Positions 57,146-64,000 of a stretch of DNA of 64,000 nt are shown here, one piece after another. Position 1 is the first letter of the stretch. Every line of letters starts with the position of its first letter. This stretch comes from Chromohalobacter canadensis. Lineage in GTDB: Bacteria > Pseudomonadota > Gammaproteobacteria > Pseudomonadales > Halomonadaceae. A model generated the notes under the pieces. The model saw nothing but the letters and a program-made list of their open reading frames with translations, did no database searches and was not told the DNA's origin. The position numbers were made by a program, and so were the translations under genes. Location of the stretch: the NCBI RefSeq assembly GCF_029544075.1, contig NZ_JAJQJH010000007.1, forward strand, positions 94,122 through 158,121. Direction: 5' to 3'.

Positions 57146-57840
57146 CCGGGTCCGCGCAGTTGCCACTGGGAGTGGGGCTGAGTGACGATGCAACGTTTGC
57201 CAACTTCCATGCGTCGAGTAATGCGCCATTGCTCGAACGCTTGCGTGGCCAGCTCGACACGGATGGCGAACCTTTTCTGTTTCTATGGGGCGCCCCCGGC
57301 AGCGGTCGCAGCCATCTGCTGCAAGCCGCCTGCCACGAAGCCGGCGACCGGGGCGGGCGTGCCTTGTACCTTCCCTTGCGCGATCTGGGCCACTTTCCGC
57401 CGCATATGCTCGAGGACCTCGAACGCCTGGACCTGGTGGCGATCGACGATCTCTCTGCGGTGCTGGGTCGCAAGCGCTGGGAAGAGGGGCTGTTTCATTT
57501 CTTCAATCGCATGCGCGATGCCAACAAGCGCTTGGTGATCGCCGCGGAGGCCGCGCCACGCCAGTTGCCCACCGTGCTGCCCGATCTTTCCTCGCGCTTG
57601 AGCTGGGGAGTGACCTTCCATGTGCAGTCCCTGGACGACAGCGGACGCTTCGAGGCTTTGCAACTGCGGGCACGGGTGCGTGGCATGCAGCTCCCCGACG
57701 AAGTCGCGCGCTATATTCTGCATCGAGGCCCGAGACAGCTTGCTGCGCTATTCGATGCCCTTGCGCGTCTCGATCACGCCTCGCTTTCCGCTCAGCGGAA
57801 GTTGACCATTCCCTTCGTCAAGCAGGCGCTGGGCTGGTAA
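57142..57840 (+). CDS. hda: DnaA regulatory inactivator Hda
   Basis: AAA+ protein that, with the beta clamp, stimulates ATP hydrolysis by DnaA to prevent re-initiation. The 232 residues show Walker A-like LWGAPGSGRSHLLQA, a Walker B-like LVAIDDLSAV and the sensor/arginine-finger stretch DLSSRLSWG. The clamp-binding segment near the start reads QLPLGV. The start overlaps the perM stop, the common purM-perM-hda neighbourhood. Confidence 0.93.
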   Translation: MTGSAQLPLGVGLSDDATFANFHASSNAPLLERLRGQLDTDGEPFLFLWGAPGSGRSHLLQAACHEAGDRGGRALYLPLRDLGHFPPHMLEDLERLDLVAIDDLSAVLGRKRWEEGLFHFFNRMRDANKRLVIAAEAAPRQLPTVLPDLSSRLSWGVTFHVQSLDDSGRFEALQLRARVRGMQLPDEVARYILHRGPRQLAALFDALARLDHASLSAQRKLTIPFVKQALGW

Positions 57841-57849
57841 TGAGCCGCA

Positions 57850-58275
57850 TCACGTATCGTCGCCGTTGAGGGTGGCGAGAATGCGGCGCGGCCCGCCGTG
57901 CTGACGATGCTCCCCTAGCCAGATGCCTTGCCAGGTGCCGGTAGCGAGTCGTCCCGACTCGACGGCGAGTGTCAATTGCGTACCGAATAGGCTGGCCAGG
58001 ACGTGTGCCGGCATGTCGTCTGGCCCTTCCAGCGTGTGGCGCATGCCATCGATGCCTTGAGGCGCGAGTCGTTCGGCATAAAGGGCCATGTCGTGTCGCA
58101 CATCAGGATCGGCGTTTTCGTTGAGGGTGAGCGATGCGGATGTATGCAGCAGTTGTAGATGCAAGAGTCCGAGACGCACGGAGGCGAGCTCTGGAAGCTG
58201 GTCGGTGATCTCGGCGGTGACGAGATGAAAGCCCTGATGGCGTGGGCTCAGGGTGAGCGTGGTGCGATGCCACAT
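57850..58275 (-). CDS. YjbQ family protein
   Basis: A 141-residue protein of the YjbQ/UPF0047 family, with [21 protein letters not shown] and [18 protein letters not shown], conserved His/Asp/Asn residues that form a metal-like site. The family has weak secondary thiamine-phosphate synthase activity in vitro, but its true role is unsettled. Convergent with hda. Confidence 0.88.
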   Translation of the reverse strand: MWHRTTLTLSPRHQGFHLVTAEITDQLPELASVRLGLLHLQLLHTSASLTLNENADPDVRHDMALYAERLAPQGIDGMRHTLEGPDDMPAHVLASLFGTQLTLAVESGRLATGTWQGIWLGEHRQHGGPRRILATLNGDDT

Positions 58276-58456
58276 GATGGATTCTCCCGAGAGGTGGTGA
58301 CGATGCCTTGAAAGGCGTCATCGGCAGCACAATTTCACACTGATAGTCGCCGGGCTCGTGTGCGCCAGAGGAGCGACCATCATGATCGTCGATAGCGACG
58401 GGTATCGCCATGATGGGGCCGCGTGCACGGCGGTCTCAACCGATCAGGAGGGTGTG

Positions 58457-59836
<1,380 letters not shown>

Positions 59837-59864
59837 CGTGAAAGGTGGATAGAAATAGCTTGTT

Positions 59865-59894
59865 TTGGGCGCCCTCACGGGCGCCCAATTTATT
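59865..59894 (+). terminator. Terminator of fumC
   Basis: TTGGGCGCCC and GGGCGCCCAA form a 10-bp stem with a 4-base loop, followed by TTTATTT. Confidence 0.85.
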
Positions 59895-59939
59895 TAACTC
59901 ATCGCACTATGCTGACTCGGCGAGTGACATAAACGGGAT

Positions 59940-61040
59940 TCAATCATTGCTCTTGACAGGCTCCTCGCCACGCCGCTCGTGGGCTTCTTCAATGGTTTCC
60001 TCGGCGTCCTGTCGTTCTTCACGGTCCGCGTCGGGGCTGTCGTTTTCATCGGCACGTGCCGGCCGATAACGAAAGGTTGCGAGTATGGGGAAGTGATCGG
60101 AACCGAACGCCGAGAGGCGGCGTAGGTCGACCAAGGTGAAGTGTTCGCTGACGAAGACGTGATCCAGCGGCCAGCGTAGCCAACGATGTTCGGCGTGGAA
60201 GGTGCTGTACAGTCCGCGTCCGCGGCGAGGGTCCAGCATGCCGCTGATGTGGCAGAAAAGGCGTGTCGTCTTTGACCATGCCACGTCGTTGAGATCGCCG
60301 GCGACCAGCGTGGGTTGACCCGAGTCCCGGACCGTCTGGCCGACTAGCAACAGCTCGGCATCGCGCCATAGCGATTCATCGCTTTCGCCGGGCGCGGGGG
60401 GTCTTGGATGTACAGCATGGAAACGCACACGCTCGCCACTAGGCAGCGCGAACCAGCCGTGTATCGACGGGATGTCGTCTTGGATCAACCACTCGACATG
60501 CGGCTCATGTAGCGCGAGACGCGAATATAGGTGCATGCCGTAAAGGTTATCGAGGGGAATCTTAACAGTATACGGGTGGCTCTCGTTCAGTGTCTCGTCG
60601 AGGCGCTCTTCCCACCAGGCGTCTGATTCCAGGGTCAGCACGATGTCAGGGTCGACCTCGTGAATCTGGCGCATCAGCGATGCAGCCTGGCGATTGGGCG
60701 TGAGAACGTTGGCGACCAGCAAAGAGAATTGACGTGAGGCGTCCTCGCCTTCGGCATCCACCACATGACGTGCCCCCAACGGTGTCCAGGGGAAAATGCG
60801 CATACCTTGCACGCCGAGTACGACCAAACTCGCGATGGCACCAATCCAACCCAGTGGTGACCATGGCAGCACACTCAGCAAGGCAATTAAAATCACGACG
60901 GCGAACGCCGCCAGTTGCATGCGGGGAAAGTCGAAACCACGCACCCACCAGTAGCGTAAATCTAGCCACGGGATGGCGGTGGCGATAAACGCTACTAGCG
61001 CGAGCAGGGCAAACACTATCTCGGCGATATACTCAATCAT
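59940..61040 (-). CDS. Membrane-anchored endonuclease/exonuclease/phosphatase-family protein
   Basis: A 366-residue protein with three hydrophobic segments in the first ~95 residues and an EEP (DNase I-like) domain behind them. VANVLTPNRQ, a Glu in VLTLESDAWW, VAGDLNDVAWS, and SDHFPILATF carry the expected Asn, Glu, Asp/Asn and Asp-His residues. A highly acidic tail (~45 residues) ends it. I start at 61040, the second of two ATGs behind AGAGG. EEP proteins can be nucleases or lipid/phosphate esterases; substrate not predicted. Confidence 0.85.
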   Translation of the reverse strand: MIEYIAEIVFALLALVAFIATAIPWLDLRYWWVRGFDFPRMQLAAFAVVILIALLSVLPWSPLGWIGAIASLVVLGVQGMRIFPWTPLGARHVVDAEGEDASRQFSLLVANVLTPNRQAASLMRQIHEVDPDIVLTLESDAWWEERLDETLNESHPYTVKIPLDNLYGMHLYSRLALHEPHVEWLIQDDIPSIHGWFALPSGERVRFHAVHPRPPAPGESDESLWRDAELLLVGQTVRDSGQPTLVAGDLNDVAWSKTTRLFCHISGMLDPRRGRGLYSTFHAEHRWLRWPLDHVFVSEHFTLVDLRRLSAFGSDHFPILATFRYRPARADENDSPDADREERQDAEETIEEAHERRGEEPVKSND

Positions 61041-61170
61041 CATGGCCTCTTTTCGGCGGCGCCGGCCCTGGCTCCATGCCGGGGCGTTACCGTCCATGGT
61101 AAGCGTGGAGATTGAGGGTAGCAGGCCAAGCGGTGATGGCACCAAGCAACGGCGTCACCGCATAGCCTCG

Positions 61171-62676
61171 TCAGGCCGCATACCCTTGGCAATGACGATT
61201 GAGATAGGCAGTCAGGCGCTGATGCTGCCCGGGCGTGAAACGCAGGCCCAGTTTGGTGCGTCGCCAGAGTATGTCGTCCGGTGAACGTGCCCATTCCTCA
61301 CGCACAAGGTAGTCGACTTCAGCCTGCGTGAGGCCTGCGCCGAACGTTTCGCCAAGCTGATCTTCGCGCCTGACGCCGTGCAGGAAGCGCAGACATAGCG
61401 TGCCATAGCTTGAAGCGAGGCGCCGTGCCCGGGCTTCTCCTAAAAACGGATAATCGCGGACGAGTTGCATGGCAAATGCCTCGCGCGAGTCGATATCCCC
61501 GCCAGGGAGCGATGTCTCGGCGGTCCAGGGCGCTCCTATCTCGTTGAAGTAGGGTTTCAATTGCTCGAGGGCGGCTTCGGCCAGCTTGCGGTACGTGGTG
61601 ATCTTGCCGCCGAAGACTGACAGCAACGGTGCGCCGCGTGCGTCGAGATCGAGTGTATAGTCGCGTGTCATTGCCGAGGGATCGGCGGATTCGTCATCGC
61701 ACAACGGCCGCACACCAGAGAAGGTGGTGACGATGTCCACGCGCGCGAGTGTCTGGATGAAATGCTGATTGACCACGTCGAGTAAATAGTCGATTTCCTG
61801 ACCGCTGGCGCTGACCTGGGCAGGATCGCCTTGGTAGCGCACATCGGTCGTGCCGATCAGGCTGTAGTCCTGCTGATAGGGCAAGACAAAAACGATGCGC
61901 CGATCCTGGTTCTGCAGGATATAGGCGCGCTCGTCGGTATTGAGGCGTGGCACGACGATATGGCTGCCTTGAATCATGCGCACCCCGTAGCGTGAATCGC
62001 GCTGGGCGTTTTTGCGTACCACCTGTTCTACCCAAGGCCCGGCGGCGTTGACCAGGGCGTGCGCGTATCGTATGTGGCGCTTGCCGGTACTGACATCTTC
62101 CAGCGTGATGTGCCAGAGGCCGTCTTCTTCCTGCGCCCCGACGCAGCGGCTTCCCACTTGGATATCGGCGCCGTGTTCGCGCGCTTGCATGGCATTGAGC
62201 ACGACTAGTCGGGCATCGTCGACCCAGCAGTCGGAATATTCAAAACCGCGTTTGATCTCTGGTTTGAGGGGACTTTTGGCGTCGAAGCGAATCCCTTTCG
62301 ACGCGGGAAGGCTGGCACGCTGGCTGAGATGATCGTAAAGGAACAGGCCCGTGCGGATCATCCAGGCCGGGCGTAAATGCGGCTGGTGCGGGAGGATGAA
62401 GCGCAACGGCCAGACGATATGCGGTGCCTTGCGTAACAACACTTCACGCTCATGCAGTGCTTCGCGCACCAGGCGAAATTCCCGATGCTCAAGATAGCGT
62501 AGGCCGCCATGAATCAATTTGCTGCTCGCCGAGGAGGTCGCACTGGCGAGGTCATGCTGCTCGCTCAGGGCGACGCGCAAGCCACGGCCTGCAGCATCAT
62601 TGGCGATGCCGGTACCGTTGATGCCACCGCCGATGACGAAAAGATCGAGTATGTCCTGTCGGGGGGAGGCGTTCAT
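61171..62676 (-). CDS. glpD: Glycerol-3-phosphate dehydrogenase (aerobic, FAD)
   Basis: Oxidises glycerol-3-phosphate at the inner membrane and passes electrons to ubiquinone. The 501 residues begin with the FAD-binding FVIGGGINGTGIANDAAGRGL and contain SSASSKLIHGGLRYLE, IGTTDVRYQGDP and VFGGKITTYRKLAE. The ATG at 62676 follows GGAG. It is the gene downstream of glpR on the same strand, with GlpR-like half sites between them. Confidence 0.95.
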   Translation of the reverse strand: MNASPRQDILDLFVIGGGINGTGIANDAAGRGLRVALSEQHDLASATSSASSKLIHGGLRYLEHREFRLVREALHEREVLLRKAPHIVWPLRFILPHQPHLRPAWMIRTGLFLYDHLSQRASLPASKGIRFDAKSPLKPEIKRGFEYSDCWVDDARLVVLNAMQAREHGADIQVGSRCVGAQEEDGLWHITLEDVSTGKRHIRYAHALVNAAGPWVEQVVRKNAQRDSRYGVRMIQGSHIVVPRLNTDERAYILQNQDRRIVFVLPYQQDYSLIGTTDVRYQGDPAQVSASGQEIDYLLDVVNQHFIQTLARVDIVTTFSGVRPLCDDESADPSAMTRDYTLDLDARGAPLLSVFGGKITTYRKLAEAALEQLKPYFNEIGAPWTAETSLPGGDIDSREAFAMQLVRDYPFLGEARARRLASSYGTLCLRFLHGVRREDQLGETFGAGLTQAEVDYLVREEWARSPDDILWRRTKLGLRFTPGQHQRLTAYLNRHCQGYAA

Positions 62677-62710
62677 GGAAAGCTCCGCAAGATTGGTTTC
62701 GCAAGTTGAT

Positions 62711-62769
62711 TGTTCGGATATGAAAATAGCGTAATCGAAAACGAACATCAAGTCGACGAAACGAACATG
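62711..62769. promoter_or_regulatory. Candidate GlpR operators upstream of glpD
   Basis: ACGAACAT occurs at 62741-62748 and 62761-62768, 20 bp apart, and TGTTCG at 62711-62716. These match the half site of the E. coli GlpR operator (ATGTTCG..CGAACAT). They lie between glpR and the glpD start, so GlpR repression of glpD is likely. Confidence 0.6.
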
Positions 62770-62802
62770 GCGTCAGGTGACGCCATAAGCGGGGCGAGGC
62801 GG

Positions 62803-63567
62803 TCAAGCGTCGGCGATATGCAGTGTTACATCATGTTCGCGTAGCAGGCGCAGGATGCCGTCGGGTGGTTGACGGTCCGTGAACAATGCGTCGATCTGCG
62901 AAATGTTGCCCTGGCGCACCACGGCGTTGCGCTGGAACTTAGAGTGGTCGGCGGTCAGGAAGACCTGGCGCGAGTTACGAATGATGGCCTGGGCGACGCG
63001 AACTTCCTGATAGTCGAATTCGAGCAGCGAGCCGTCATCGTCGATGCCGCTGATGCCGATGATACCGTAATCGACCTTGAACTGATTGATGAAGTCGATC
63101 GTGGCTTCACCAATGATGCCGCCGTCGCGCGAGCGTACCTGACCGCCGGCGATGATGACGTTGAAGTCTTCCTTGTGTTGAAGGATTGCCGCCACGTTGA
63201 GGTTGTTGGTGATGACCTCGAGGCCCTGATGTTCGCGTAGCGCCTCGGCGACCATTTCATTGCTGGTGCCGATGTTGATGAACAGCGAGGCGGAATCGGG
63301 AATCTGAGCGGCGACGCATTCAGCGATATGCTGCTTGGCATCGGCATTGAGTGTCTTGCGTGTATGGTAGGCGGTGTTGACGGTGCTCGACTCGAGGCCG
63401 GCCCCACCGTGCACGCGTTTGATCGTGCCTTCGTCGGCCAATTGGTTGAGGTCGCGTCGAATTGTTTGTGGCGTGACGGAAAAATGCTGTGTGAGCTGCT
63501 CGATAGAGGCGTAGCCCTGATGCTTGACCAGGGTGACGATGGCCTCGTGGCGGTCTTGTTGTGTCAT
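62803..63567 (-). CDS. glpR: DeoR-family repressor GlpR
   Basis: Repressor of glycerol-3-phosphate genes. The 254 residues show a DeoR HTH (IEQLTQHFSVTPQTIRRDLNQL) followed by the sugar-phosphate domain, including INIGTSNEMVAEAL and GGQVRSRDGGIIGEATI. It lies directly upstream of glpD on the same strand. Confidence 0.92.
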   Translation of the reverse strand: MTQQDRHEAIVTLVKHQGYASIEQLTQHFSVTPQTIRRDLNQLADEGTIKRVHGGAGLESSTVNTAYHTRKTLNADAKQHIAECVAAQIPDSASLFINIGTSNEMVAEALREHQGLEVITNNLNVAAILQHKEDFNVIIAGGQVRSRDGGIIGEATIDFINQFKVDYGIIGISGIDDDGSLLEFDYQEVRVAQAIIRNSRQVFLTADHSKFQRNAVVRQGNISQIDALFTDRQPPDGILRLLREHDVTLHIADA

Positions 63568-63923
63568 GGGGTTCCGTTACCTGGCGAGTAAAACGGCCGA
63601 TGAATGAACCATGTCTTTTGGGTAGACGCGAACGTTGCACAGGCGGTGCAGTGCGGGCTGGACGGCTATGTTAAACCATGAATTAGTACGGAAAAAGGCA
63701 TTATGAATTGTTGTAAAACGAAAGTAGACAAAGATTTTGTTCGCTAAAATGAACTTTAATAAGAAGAAACGGAAATGGCAAGGTGCTCGCGTCAAGCGTT
63801 TGAACCTTGGCGAATTTTTGGGTCGGGGCTTGCATTTTTCTATGGCCTGCGTAAAATACGCATCCGTTGCCGAGATGAGAGTCAGCAACGGTAGTAATGG
63901 CATTACCGCAGCTAATCTGAAAT
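63568..63923. other. AT-rich non-coding gap between glpR and tRNA-Val
   Basis: These 356 bp hold no convincing gene. The stretch TTGTTCGCTAAAATGAAC around 63737-63754 resembles a degenerate GlpR operator and may autoregulate glpR. The tRNA-Val promoter lies near the right end. Confidence 0.5.
63830..63857 (+). promoter_or_regulatory. Promoter of tRNA-Val
   Basis: TTGCAT at 63830-63835 and TAAAAT at 63852-63857 are separated by 16 bp. The tRNA begins about 60 bp beyond the predicted start. Confidence 0.6.
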
Positions 63924-64000
63924 AGGACCGTAGCTCAGTTGGTTAGAGCGCCACGTTGACATCGTGGAGGTCAGCGGTTCAAATCCGCTCGGTCCTACCA
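63924..64000 (+). tRNA. tRNA-Val(GAC)
   Basis: 77 nt with encoded CCA, ending exactly at the window edge. The acceptor AGGACCG pairs with CGGTCCT, and the anticodon stem CCACG/CGTGG encloses TTGACAT, giving GAC. Further tRNAs may follow outside the window. Confidence 0.96.

Overview
This is a contiguous, gene-dense chromosomal segment of a GC-rich gammaproteobacterium. A fused tyrA-aroA gene, the gacA-uvrC-pgsA-tRNA-Gly/Cys/Leu order, an sdhE-ygfX pair, a stand-alone FNR-like regulator and overall protein character all fit the halophilic family Halomonadaceae (Chromohalobacter/Halomonas group). That placement is an inference from gene content, not from a database search.

Left part (1-31120). 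An aromatic amino acid and translation block (pheA 3' end, tyrA-aroA, cmk, rpsA) is followed by trmJ, groES-groEL, fxsA, a short-chain dehydrogenase, a ComEA-like protein, pyrF, lapB-lapA-ihfB, sdhE-ygfX, and a minus-strand run topB-panE-small membrane protein-FUSC. Next come an uncharacterised 659-residue membrane protein, a SEC-C/TPR-like protein, an AmpG-like transporter, rfaH, a SlyD-like isomerase, a GAF/degenerate-GGDEF/EAL protein, proS, a small lipoprotein and an FNR-family regulator that lacks two of the usual cluster cysteines. The ihfB-lapA-lapB block faces rpsA head-on instead of following it, which suggests a local inversion.

Mobile region (about 31204-33813). A very small integrative element of 2520 bp sits in tRNA-Leu(UAA). 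It is bounded by 59-bp perfect direct repeats made of the 3' half of the tRNA. It carries a P2-type tyrosine integrase, a small ORF translationally overlapping it, a divergently transcribed protein with a ribbon-helix-helix tail, ACCTATATAGGT palindromes between the two divergent genes, and a long GC-rich hairpin next to attR. No replication, packaging, transfer or recognisable cargo gene is visible. It is the best candidate in the window for something undescribed.

Right part (33814-64000). The tRNA-Cys and tRNA-Gly genes with a near-consensus promoter are followed by pgsA, uvrC and gacA, then tRNA-Ala, argF, grxD, rnt, argG, a HlyU-family protein, a glutathione transferase, a DUF1161 protein and a bacterial homologue of the queuosine-tRNA mannosyltransferase. 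Then come nth with an orphan soluble rnfB, metG, a GGCT-fold protein, thiI, DUF3581 and TerB-like proteins, mrp, dcd, purM-purN, perM-hda, yjbQ, fumC, a membrane-anchored EEP-family protein, glpD-glpR and tRNA-Val at the right edge. Three unusual tandem arrays lie in intergenic DNA: two nine-copy heptamer arrays of nearly the same unit (6675-6737 and 53984-54046) and a decaying 15-bp array before dcd.

Most genes are core housekeeping functions (translation, nucleotide and amino acid synthesis, envelope assembly, glycerol use). Many starts were moved downstream of the longest ORF start on the basis of ribosome binding sites and family length. Function calls come from recognising family motifs by eye.
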